Source: Thermoplasmata archaeon | GTDB lineage: Archaea > Thermoplasmatota > Thermoplasmata > Lutacidiplasmatales > UBA184 | Direction: 5' to 3' | NCBI GenBank assembly: GCA_030038095.1 | Contig: JASHPK010000017.1 | Location: 72,689-136,688, forward strand | Length of the DNA: 64,000 nucleotides | In this document: positions 17,386 to 26,064 of the stretch, piece by piece | Layout of the letters: each line of letters begins with the position of its first letter | Numbering within the stretch: position 1 is the stretch's first letter | The notes under the pieces: generated by a model | Told to the model about the DNA's origin: nothing | Seen by the model: the letters and a program-made list of their open reading frames with translations, nothing else | Database searches by the model: none | Translations under genes and position numbers: made by a program

Positions 17386-18130
17386 CTCCGACGGGCGGGC
17401 CCGCCTCCTTTTGGCGGACCGAGAATCGCAGCTCGAAGGCCTCCTGACCTCCCGGGTACTCCTTCGTCGCCACGTTCGTCCGTTGGATGAGGATGCCTCG
17501 CTCCTCGAGGCGGGAGCGCTGCCGGTCGAGCGCTTCGCCGAAGAGGATGTTTGCGACCAGGCGGTTCGCCGCTGCGCGCTCGACCATCCGGCTCGCCCCG
17601 ACGATCGGGGCGCCGATCAGCGTGAGCGAGTCCCCGACCCGAGCGAGCTCGCACGGTCCGCTGTCCGCCCCTAGGGAGAGCCCGACGCCGGTCGGGAAGT
17701 TCCGGGAATTGCCCCGAAGGTTCGCGACGAGCGCCTCGGACGCCGGCAGGACCGCCTGGCAGAACTCGGGGATCCGGACGACCTCCCTCGGCTGGCCCGG
17801 CTCGTGGATCCAGAAGGAGATGAACCCGTCCCCCGTGAACTTGTCGAACCAACCCTCGTTCTCGTGCGTCAGGCTGCGGACCGCCTCCGTGAACCCGATG
17901 ATGAACTTCGCGAACAGCGAAGGCTTGAGCGCCTCCTTGAGCACGAACCCTGAGAGCCGGAGGTCCCCCACGATCACGGTCGCATCGACCTCGGTCGAGC
18001 CCCGGTCGAGGAGGGTGGCGATCGCCGCGTCTCCGAGCTGCGCGCGGCCCTCGGGGGGAGCGTGCCGGCGCAGGAGGCGGTCGAGCTCCCCGCCCGCCGG
18101 GACCCCGCCGCCGGTATCCCCCGCGTCCAA
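17333..18130 (-). CDS. Adenylate/guanylate cyclase (class III) homology-domain protein
   Basis: IVGDLRLSGF...FDKFTGDGFISFW (two metal Asp and adenine-type Lys positions)...GVGLSLGAD...SLTLIGAPIVGASRM. Confidence 0.75.
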   Translation of the reverse strand: MDAGDTGGGVPAGGELDRLLRRHAPPEGRAQLGDAAIATLLDRGSTEVDATVIVGDLRLSGFVLKEALKPSLFAKFIIGFTEAVRSLTHENEGWFDKFTGDGFISFWIHEPGQPREVVRIPEFCQAVLPASEALVANLRGNSRNFPTGVGLSLGADSGPCELARVGDSLTLIGAPIVGASRMVERAAANRLVANILFGEALDRQRSRLEERGILIQRTNVATKEYPGGQEAFELRFSVRQKEAGPPVGVIRSDPAPERADGGPSP

Positions 18131-18242
18131 TGCCCCTCCCTCCCGTACGGTCCCGCTCGCGCCCCCGGCCTGGGCCGGGGCCGTCGGCGGCGCGTGCAGG
18201 GCACCCGCGAGTAAGTAGACTTCGTGGCCGGCGCCGCGACGC

Positions 18243-18806
18243 TCAGTCCCGGATCGTCGCGGTCCACTCCTTAGGGGGACGGAACGGGTCCGCCCAATTG
18301 ATCGGACCCGCCTCGAACCGGTGCTGGAGCCGGCCGAGGACCAGGTCCCAGGCGTGGTCGAAGTAGGCGTACACCTTGTCCCACTTCTCGCCCGAGCCCC
18401 ATCCGAGATGGTCGAGCCGCACCCGAGTGAGATCGACCGCTTGGGGCTCGAGGAGGACGACGACCCAGGTGTGGAAGTGGGCCCGGATGGTGGGATGATT
18501 GGGCGGGGCGTTCCAAGTGAACGACAGCATCTCGGGCGGCAGATAACTCAAGATCTGGAGTCCCTCGCCCCCTTGAGCCCCGGGGGGAGAGTCGAGGTCG
18601 AACAACGGTTCGAACGACCCGCCGATCTCGAGAACGACCCGCGCTTCCGGGGCGAGGAAGCTGCGGAGGCCCTCTTTCGTGGTCCACGCCTTCCACACCT
18701 CGGTCTGCGAACCATGGACCTCCACCGCCTTGTGCAGCCGGCGCCCGCTGAAGCCGGCCGGCCGACGGTAGAGGATCGAACCCCCGCTCACCGACGTTTC
18801 CCCCAA
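18243..18806 (-). CDS. SRPBCC/AHSA1-like protein
   Basis: LHKAVEVHGSQTEVWKAWTTKEGLRSFLAPEARV...FTWNAPPNHP...HAWDLVLGRLQHRFE. Confidence 0.65.
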   Translation of the reverse strand: MGETSVSGGSILYRRPAGFSGRRLHKAVEVHGSQTEVWKAWTTKEGLRSFLAPEARVVLEIGGSFEPLFDLDSPPGAQGGEGLQILSYLPPEMLSFTWNAPPNHPTIRAHFHTWVVVLLEPQAVDLTRVRLDHLGWGSGEKWDKVYAYFDHAWDLVLGRLQHRFEAGPINWADPFRPPKEWTATIRD

Positions 18807-18946
18807 GTCGCCGGAAGTCGTTCGGGCTACATCAACGTGATAGGCGGTCGGCGTAGGTCGTCTCGCGAGCGGGGACCCTCTCCCCCCATCCGCGAACCGA
18901 CCCGCAGCACGGCAGGCGACGCGAGGGACCTCGAAGGATCGACCCG

Positions 18947-19504
18947 ATGTCCACGGAGCACGGTCGCTCGCCCGACTCGGTCGAGCTCATCGACCTCGAA
19001 GGGGCCGCTCGAGAGCGCGCCGTTCCCATCCTCATCGACTCGTTCGTTGGAATCTACCGATGGCACGCGAAGCGGACGCTGCGCCGGGTCTCCACCGTCC
19101 GGGGCGCCGAGGTCGCAGGCGAGCTCGCGGCCGTCGCCATGCTCGAGCGGCTCGTCGAGGGAGTGGGCTACGTCTACTACATCGCGGTCGCGAGCGCCCA
19201 CCGCCGCGAGCGCCTCGGCCAGCGTCTCCTGGACGACGCGCTCGCGCGATTCCAGCGGGACCGGATCCGGATCGTCTACGCGGCGGCCGAGGAGGACAAC
19301 GAGCCGTCGATCGCCCTGTTCCGGTCCCGGGGATTCCGCATCGTGGAGCGGGACGAGCGGAGCTACCTCGAAGGCGGCCTCGGAGCGAAGGGGCTCCGCA
19401 CCCGGATGATGCTCGTCTCGGGGGAGGTGCTGCTGGGCCGGTTCCTGACCGATCCCTCCTCCGTCGCGCCCCGGCAGGATCCCGATCTCTCAGAAAACAG
19501 ATAA
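18947..19504 (+). CDS. GNAT family N-acetyltransferase
   Basis: YYIAVASAHRRERLGQRLLDDALARF (acetyl-CoA loop RxxxxGxxL) ...VYAAAEEDNEPSIALFRSRGFRIVERD. Confidence 0.85.
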   Translation: MSTEHGRSPDSVELIDLEGAARERAVPILIDSFVGIYRWHAKRTLRRVSTVRGAEVAGELAAVAMLERLVEGVGYVYYIAVASAHRRERLGQRLLDDALARFQRDRIRIVYAAAEEDNEPSIALFRSRGFRIVERDERSYLEGGLGAKGLRTRMMLVSGEVLLGRFLTDPSSVAPRQDPDLSENR

Positions 19505-19536
19505 GTCGGGTTCCGCGTCGAGTACCGGGGACGCGC

Positions 19537-21429
19537 GTGATCGAGCTCGCTCGGGCCCCAGCCATCGCCGTCGTCGTTTCGGCGATCGTACTCGGATCGG
19601 CCCTCGTCCCGATCCCCATGTCCGGAGTCGCCCCGCGCTCCGAGGGGTCCGTCCGGTTCTCGACCCTCGGCTCGAACGTCCCGACCGGTCGAGCCGGTAG
19701 CCCCTCCGCGGTGGGGAATCGGGCGAAGGGAACGCCGATGGTCGCCGGACTCCGGGGGGCCGGTATCGCGTCGGAAGTGGTCGACGACCGATCCGCCGCT
19801 CCGGCTCCCTCGGATTCGAACTACGTTCCGGTCACATTCCTGCAGACGGGCCTCGTGCTGGGCACGCGGTGGGACGTGGTCGTGACGGACGTCGGGACGG
19901 TGTACAGCAACGGCACCTCCGCGACCCTCTCGCTCGTCCCCGGGGAGTACGACTGGAGCCCCGGGAGCGTCCAGGGATACGGTTCGAGCGGGGGCGGGAA
20001 TTTCTCGGTGGTGGCCGCCGCGCTCTGGATCACGGTGCGCTACCATGGGAGCCTCTTCACCACGTACCCCGTGACGTTCCGGGCGCCCGAGATGCCGCCC
20101 GGGGTTCCCTGGTACGTCAACTTGAGGAGCGGACCCTCCGCCTCCTCGACGAACTCGACCCTGACGTTCTACGAGACCAACGGATCCTTCGGCTGGTCGA
20201 TCGGGCCCACGGTCCATCTCACGGCGACCCCGGACAGCGGGGTCCTCTTGGTGAACGGAACTCCGCTCACTGAGACCATCGACTGGCTCCTCGCCTCCGG
20301 ATACTACGAGGTCCTCTTCAACGAAACCGGCCTACCGGGGGGGTTCAACTGGTCCGTCACGCTCAACGGGACCACGACGACGACGTTCGCGTCCCCGATC
20401 GGATTCATCGTGCCGAACGGGTCGTATCCCTTCACGGACGAAAGTCCGTCCGGCTTCGAGGCGCATCCCGCGAACGGGACCGCGACGGTCACGGGTGAGG
20501 ATACGGAGTTCCTGATCGTCTTTGGCCCCGAGATCGTCCCCACGTACTCGATCTTCTTCGTGGGGGAGTTCCTGCCTCCGCACGGCACCTGGTCGGTCAC
20601 CCTCGCCGGGTTGACCCTCATCGCGAACGGCCCGAACGTCGGGATGCAGTTCATCGTGCCGAACGGCTCCTACCCCTACCGGGTCCGGCCCCCGTTCGGC
20701 TACATGTCCACCCCGACCAACGGGACCGTGACCGTGAACGGCTCGAACGCGCCGACCGTCGTCCTGACCTTCGCCCTCGCTCCCGTTCCGGAGTACGAGG
20801 TCACGTTCCTCGAGACCGGGCTGCCGAACGGTACCTTCTGGGACGTGATCTGGGCCGGGGCAACCTACTACGAATCCGAGAACCGCACGATCGACTTCGG
20901 CGCGAGCAACGGGACCTACGTCTGGGTGGTCAGCTCGGAGTCTCCCGACATGCCTTCGCCGCCGAGCGGAGAGCTGAACGTCTCGGGCCCGATCGCGGGC
21001 CCGCTCTCGATCCGCTTCGTCGCCCCCCCGCTCCGATTCCCGGTCCACTTCGTGGAGACCGGCCTGCCGAACGGCACGCTCTGGTCGGTCACGATCACCC
21101 CCGGGGCGAGCTACACCTCCCTCAACGCGACGATCGAGTTCACCGAGCCGAACGGGACCTTCCTGTTCCGCGTCAGCAACGTCTCAGGTCTCAATTCGAC
21201 CCCGTGGCAGGGGACGTTCTCCGTGGCCGGCGGACCCCTCGAGATCCCCGTCCGCTGGAGTCCGGTCTCGACCTCGTTCCTCGGGTCCGCGAACTTCTGG
21301 CTCCTGGTGACGCTCGCCTCCGCGACCGCGATCGCCGCGGTCGTCCTCGTCTGGCAGTACCGTCGCCCCCGCCTGCCGTTCTCTCGCCGGGACGCGCGTC
21401 GCCTCCTCCAGAAGGAATTCCGCCACTGA
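19537..21429 (+). CDS. Secreted/surface repeat protein with C-terminal TM anchor
   Basis: GTG start with hydrophobic N-terminus; six V.F.ETGLP.GT.W.V-type units; many N-x-S/T; C-terminal LLVTLASATAIAAVVLVW then basic tail. Confidence 0.75.
   Translation: MIELARAPAIAVVVSAIVLGSALVPIPMSGVAPRSEGSVRFSTLGSNVPTGRAGSPSAVGNRAKGTPMVAGLRGAGIASEVVDDRSAAPAPSDSNYVPVTFLQTGLVLGTRWDVVVTDVGTVYSNGTSATLSLVPGEYDWSPGSVQGYGSSGGGNFSVVAAALWITVRYHGSLFTTYPVTFRAPEMPPGVPWYVNLRSGPSASSTNSTLTFYETNGSFGWSIGPTVHLTATPDSGVLLVNGTPLTETIDWLLASGYYEVLFNETGLPGGFNWSVTLNGTTTTTFASPIGFIVPNGSYPFTDESPSGFEAHPANGTATVTGEDTEFLIVFGPEIVPTYSIFFVGEFLPPHGTWSVTLAGLTLIANGPNVGMQFIVPNGSYPYRVRPPFGYMSTPTNGTVTVNGSNAPTVVLTFALAPVPEYEVTFLETGLPNGTFWDVIWAGATYYESENRTIDFGASNGTYVWVVSSESPDMPSPPSGELNVSGPIAGPLSIRFVAPPLRFPVHFVETGLPNGTLWSVTITPGASYTSLNATIEFTEPNGTFLFRVSNVSGLNSTPWQGTFSVAGGPLEIPVRWSPVSTSFLGSANFWLLVTLASATAIAAVVLVWQYRRPRLPFSRRDARRLLQKEFRH
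19825..21270 (+). repeat. Six-unit protein-coding tandem repeat, period about 240 nt (80 aa)
   Basis: Equivalent codons at 19828, 20068, 20308, 20548, 20797, 21040 (spacing 240, 240, 240, 249, 243). Confidence 0.75.
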
Positions 21430-21498
21430 GCGCTCGACGGTCCTGGGAGGGGTCGAGCCTATCTTGGGCGGCCCCTCTCCTCACCTCGGGGGGAAGGC

Positions 21499-23532
21499 GT
21501 GGGGGCCCGGAGCCCGGCGGTCTCGCTCGGGGCGCTGCCGTTCACCCTTTCCCCTTCGGAGCTGCGCCGGACCGGCCTTAGGCTCCTTGATGAGGCGAAG
21601 GATCGCCTCGACGCGCTCCTCGCCGCCGAACCCCCGGCGACCGTCGGCGGATTCCTCGCCCCGCTCGACCGGATCCTCGCGTCGGTCCGCGAGGCCTCGA
21701 CCCACGGTTCGTTCGTCTTCGCGGTCCATCCGGAGGCCGAGGGACGGACCGCAGGACGGGAGGTCTCGGAGGGGGCGGACCGCTTCTTCAACGCCCTCCG
21801 GGTCGACCCGCGAGTCTACCGACTCCTCGGGGCGATCGCGGTACCGGCCGACGACCGCGAGACGCTCTTCGCGATCGAGAAGATGCGACGCGACATGCGG
21901 CGCGCCGGCGTCGAGCTCGAGCCGTCGGCGCGCGATCGGCTCCTCGAGCTCAGCAATCGGATCGATCGCACCGGCAACGAGTTCCAGGAGAACATCGCCC
22001 GATCGGCCCGGTCGATCCGGGTCTCGGGAGCGGCGGACCTCGCGGGGCTCCCCGCCGACTACCTCTCGTGCCATCCCCCCGGCCCCGACGGCTCGATTCG
22101 GATCACGACCCGGTATCCCGATCTCTACCCGGTCTTGGCGCACGCCGATCACGCCGACGTGCGACGCCGGCTGCTGGCGGAGTTCATGGACACGGCCCAT
22201 CCGGAGAATCTGCCGGTCCTCGCGCGTCTGTGCGCCGAACGGTTCGAGTTCGCCCGCGCCCTCGGCTACCCGAACTTCGCCGCGTACGCGCTCGAGACCA
22301 AGATGCTCGGGAGTCCGCGGGCGGTGAGGGAGCTGCTCGACCGAGTCGCCCGCTTGCTCGCCGAGCCCGCCCATCGGGAGCAGGCGCGTTTGCTGGCGCG
22401 GAAGCGGCAGGACGAGCCCGCAGCGGAGCGGCTCCTGCCCTGGGACTCGGGTTTCCTGGCCGAGGGGTACTACGACGGGAAGGTCCGGGCGGAGGAGTTC
22501 CACGTCGACGCCTCGGTGCTGCGGAACTACCTTCCCTACTCGACGGTCCGCGACGGGCTCTTCGGCCTGTGCGAGGAGCTCTTCGGACTCACGTTCGAGC
22601 GCCTTCCCGACGATGGACTCTGGCACCCCTCGGTCGAGGCCTACGACGTTCGTCAGCGGGGGTCGCTCCTCGGGCGGTGCTATCTCGACCTCGTGCCTCG
22701 GGAGGGGAAGTTCAACCACGCGGCCTGCTTCCCGGTCCGGGTCGGCCTCGCCGGGGAGCGACTGCCGCAGGTCGCGCTCGTCTGCAACTTCGTGCCGCCG
22801 ACGACCCCGCCCGACCGGGCCCGGCTGGAGCACGTCCAGGTCACCACGTTCTTTCACGAGTTCGGCCACCTGCTCCACATGCTCTTCGCGGGCCAGCCGC
22901 GCTGGGTCTACCTCTCGGCGGACTTCCTCGAGTGGGACTTCATCGAAGCCCCCTCGCTCCTCTTCGAAGAGTGGGCGCGGGACCCGGCGACCCTCGCCCG
23001 ATTCGCTCGCGACCCTGACACCGGGCGCGGGATCCCGACCGACCTCCTCGGACGCCTCTCGGCGGCGGACGCGCTCGGCCGCGCGTCGCGATGGATGCGA
23101 CAGCTGGGCCTCGCGGCGGGCTCTCTCGCCCTGTACGATCGGGATCCCGCGGGCGTCGATCTTTCGGAGCTCCTACGCGAGGCGTACGGCCGATACGCGC
23201 CGATCCCCCTCGACCCGGCCTACCACCCGGTGTGCGGTTTCGGCCACCTGAACGGATACTCGGCGTACTACTACACCTACGTCTGGTCCCTCGTGGTCGC
23301 CCGCGATCTCCTCGAGCCGTTCCTCACTCGGGGATCGCTGACCGATCCGGTCCTCGCCGAGCGGTACGCTCGGGAGATCCTCCGCCCGGGGAGCTCCCGC
23401 CCCGCGGTCGACCTCGTCCGCGCGTACCTCGGGCGGGAGCCCGGGTATGAGTCGTTCGAGCGATGGATCGAGGACGGCATCCGAAGTTCCGAGGCTCGGC
23501 CGCCGCCACCGGGCGACGCGCCGGGGCGATAG
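21499..23532 (+). CDS. M3 family oligoendopeptidase (thimet oligopeptidase-like)
   Basis: TTFFHEFGHLLHMLFAGQ (HExxH), FIEAPSLLFEEWARDP, GHLNGYSAYYYTYVWSLVVARDL. Confidence 0.9.
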   Translation: MGARSPAVSLGALPFTLSPSELRRTGLRLLDEAKDRLDALLAAEPPATVGGFLAPLDRILASVREASTHGSFVFAVHPEAEGRTAGREVSEGADRFFNALRVDPRVYRLLGAIAVPADDRETLFAIEKMRRDMRRAGVELEPSARDRLLELSNRIDRTGNEFQENIARSARSIRVSGAADLAGLPADYLSCHPPGPDGSIRITTRYPDLYPVLAHADHADVRRRLLAEFMDTAHPENLPVLARLCAERFEFARALGYPNFAAYALETKMLGSPRAVRELLDRVARLLAEPAHREQARLLARKRQDEPAAERLLPWDSGFLAEGYYDGKVRAEEFHVDASVLRNYLPYSTVRDGLFGLCEELFGLTFERLPDDGLWHPSVEAYDVRQRGSLLGRCYLDLVPREGKFNHAACFPVRVGLAGERLPQVALVCNFVPPTTPPDRARLEHVQVTTFFHEFGHLLHMLFAGQPRWVYLSADFLEWDFIEAPSLLFEEWARDPATLARFARDPDTGRGIPTDLLGRLSAADALGRASRWMRQLGLAAGSLALYDRDPAGVDLSELLREAYGRYAPIPLDPAYHPVCGFGHLNGYSAYYYTYVWSLVVARDLLEPFLTRGSLTDPVLAERYAREILRPGSSRPAVDLVRAYLGREPGYESFERWIEDGIRSSEARPPPPGDAPGR

Positions 23533-23581
23533 GGCCGGCCGCGACCGATCGAGCTCGCCGACCGGTCCGGCGGCCCCGGCC

Positions 23582-24565
23582 CTAGAGGGGCCCGGGGGCG
23601 GAGGCGAGTAGCGAGCCCGACACGTCCGAGATTCGACCGACCCCGGTGAGGAGGAGCGCCGTCGCGAGCTCCTCCTCGAGGAGGCGGAGGAGCCGGGCCA
23701 CCCCCGCCTCTCCGCCGGCGGCGAGCGCCCAGAGCACGGGGCGGCCGAGGCCGACCGCGCGGGCCCCCGAGGCGAGGGCGATCAAGACGTCCGAGCCCCG
23801 CCGCACCCCGCCGTCCAGGTACACCTCCGCCCGGGCGCCGACCGCGGCGACCACCTCGCCGAGGGCGTCGAGGCTCGCCGGGGCGCGATCGAGCTGGCGT
23901 CCCCCGTGGTTCGAGACGATCAGCGCCTTCGCCCCACGGCGGACCGCCTCTCGAGCGTCATCGCCGGACAGGATCCCCTTCACGACGATCGGGAGACGGG
24001 TCGCTTCCCCGATCCGCTCGAGGACCTCCCACGACGCGGCCCCGTCCGCTCGGAGCGCGTACCCCGTCGCGGTGCGCGTCGGGGACCGGGCCGGAGGATG
24101 GACGTCGGGTCCGTTACCGATCGGCATCGACGACTCGATGGCGAACCCGGCCCTCGCCTGGCGGTCGCGGACGCCGAGGACGGGGACGTCCGCGGTCACA
24201 ACGAGGGCCGAGTACCCGGCGCGCTCCGCCCGCCCGACGATCGCGCGGGTCGCCGCGAAGTCGGGCTGGAGGTACAGCTGGAACCATCGCGGTCCCCTCG
24301 GCGAGGCCCGGGCGATCTCTTCGAGGGAGAGCGAGGAGAGCGTGCTGAACACGGCGAGGAGGCCGGCCCCCGCGGCGGCGCGGGCCGTGCCCCCCTCGGC
24401 GTCCGGATGGAGGGCCCCGTGGTACGCGGTGGGCGCGACGAAGATCGGGGACCGTACCCGCTCGCCGAGGAGGGTCGTGGAGAGGTCGATCTCCGTGAGT
24501 CCGGCGAAGACGCGGGGGCGCAGCGCGCGTCGCGCGAACGCACGTCGGTTCGCGTCGCGCGTCAC
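23582..24565 (-). CDS. FMN-dependent alpha-hydroxy acid dehydrogenase/oxidase
   Basis: SPIFVAPTAYHGALHPDAEGGTARAA, LIVSNHGGRQLD, YLDGGVRRGSDVLIALASGARAVGLGRPVLWALA; conserved N-terminal sequence continues upstream of 24565. Confidence 0.8.
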   Translation of the reverse strand: MTRDANRRAFARRALRPRVFAGLTEIDLSTTLLGERVRSPIFVAPTAYHGALHPDAEGGTARAAAGAGLLAVFSTLSSLSLEEIARASPRGPRWFQLYLQPDFAATRAIVGRAERAGYSALVVTADVPVLGVRDRQARAGFAIESSMPIGNGPDVHPPARSPTRTATGYALRADGAASWEVLERIGEATRLPIVVKGILSGDDAREAVRRGAKALIVSNHGGRQLDRAPASLDALGEVVAAVGARAEVYLDGGVRRGSDVLIALASGARAVGLGRPVLWALAAGGEAGVARLLRLLEEELATALLLTGVGRISDVSGSLLASAPGPL

Positions 24566-24766
24566 CTCCTCGCCCGAGCCGCCCTCGACGTACGCCCAGG
24601 CCGCGGGGTCCGCGCGCCGGGCCGCGCACTCCTCGAGGTCGGAGAGGGTGGAAAATCCGGCCCCGTCGTCGTCCGCCGTGGCCGCCCCTCCTCGGGTCCT
24701 ACGGAGATGCGGCGGAAATTAGCTCATCGGCCCGCCTCGGTGGACCGGCGCGGCGCCTCCCGCGGG

Positions 24767-25039
24767 CTACCACTCGGTCCATCGGCGGGCGAAGTTCAAC
24801 CCGAAGGAGATCCACAGGGCGACGATCGTGCCGAAGAGGATCACGAGCGAGGTGAGCACCACGATCACGTTCTGGGCGAGGGAGAAGCCATGGGCCCAGA
24901 ATCCGAGGTAGAGGAGAGTGAAGCTGATCCACGCGGTCCCCCCGACGACCGTCGCGACCAATCGGAGCCGTAGACTACGCAGGGTGCGAGAGATCGGCGA
25001 ACAGAACTCTTGTCCCGGAGCGAAACCGTCAGCGCTCAT
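24767..25039 (-). CDS. Small two-TM membrane protein
   Basis: LVATVVGGTAWISFTLLYLGFW and NVIVVLTSLVILFGTIVALWI hydrophobic segments. Confidence 0.5.
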   Translation of the reverse strand: MSADGFAPGQEFCSPISRTLRSLRLRLVATVVGGTAWISFTLLYLGFWAHGFSLAQNVIVVLTSLVILFGTIVALWISFGLNFARRWTEW

Positions 25040-25142
25040 CGTTCCCCGATCGGGGGGGTCCAGTAAAAGGCCAACTCACGCTCGGTGAGCACCGGGGACG
25101 CTCGGAAGTCGGGGTTTGTGCGGCTCCGGCCGCGCGGGCCGC

Positions 25143-25658
25143 TCACGAAGGCGCGGAGAGCCGCATGCCGAACTGGCGGCATTTCAGCAGATCGCCCTGA
25201 CGGACCGGGCCCTTCGAGCTCTCAACGACCACCGACAGCCCCGAGAGGGAAAGGTGGAGGTTCGGCTCGTTCTCCCGCAGGATCTCCTCCATCTTCCGGA
25301 CCGCGACCCCGGTCTGGTCGGCGTAGCAGGTGTCGAAGAGGGCGACCCGCTTGCGGAGGAGGGCTCCGCCGCCGAGCTGGGGGAGGAAGTCTCGCATCGC
25401 CCTCGACGCGGTGCCGAGATGGTTCGGCGCGCCGAGCACCACGATCGGGAATTCTCGGGCCTTCCTCGCGTCGAACTTGCCGACGCTCGCAATCGTGACC
25501 TCGACGAACCCCGATTGGGCGAGGCCCCGCGCAATCTCTTCGGCCGCGATCCGGGTGTTACCGTAGACCGAGTCGAACACGACGAGTGCCTTCGTCTTCG
25601 GCCCCCCGGGGGAAGCCCCGCGCGGGGGTCTAGCTAGACGGACCAGTTCATAGAGCAT
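25143..25658 (-). CDS. Flavodoxin-like protein (paralogue 2)
   Basis: ALVVFDSVYGNTRIAAEEIARGL; collinear with the 16364-16840 product (LFDTCYADQTGVA vs VFDTCFAGQEGVA). Confidence 0.7.
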   Translation of the reverse strand: MLYELVRLARPPRGASPGGPKTKALVVFDSVYGNTRIAAEEIARGLAQSGFVEVTIASVGKFDARKAREFPIVVLGAPNHLGTASRAMRDFLPQLGGGALLRKRVALFDTCYADQTGVAVRKMEEILRENEPNLHLSLSGLSVVVESSKGPVRQGDLLKCRQFGMRLSAPS

Positions 25659-26064
25659 AGGTCATGGAGAATTGACCGAACCTTGACTTGTCCCGCGCAC
25701 CGGGAACCGGGCCCCGGGGCCGGGACGAGGAAGGAACCGTTCGCGGGCGACCCCCACCCTGCCCGACCGTCCGTTCCGGGATCCACGTTCTCGATCGGAC
25801 CTAGGCCCCCGACGAGCGCTCGCCCGACGAAGGGAGCCCGCTGCCGGAGGACCCCAGCCCCCCGAAGGTCCGAGGCGGCGACGGCGGGCCGGCTGGTCCG
25901 CGATACGGGGGATGGCCCCGCCGGCCGGCCGCGGCCGACGCCCCTCCGACCTCCATTTCCACTGCTTCGAAAGGGATTATACCCCAGAGTCCGACGGACC
26001 ACCATGAACCCCTGCCGGGGACCGCTCGCCGGAAGCTCGGTCCGGGGGCTTCACAGGATCCGCC

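Noticed and set aside
18319-19035. Antisense ORFs around the AHSA1-like and GNAT genes (e.g. 18321-19409)
   Set aside because: Ser/Arg/Pro-rich shadow frames; the sense-strand genes have family motifs.
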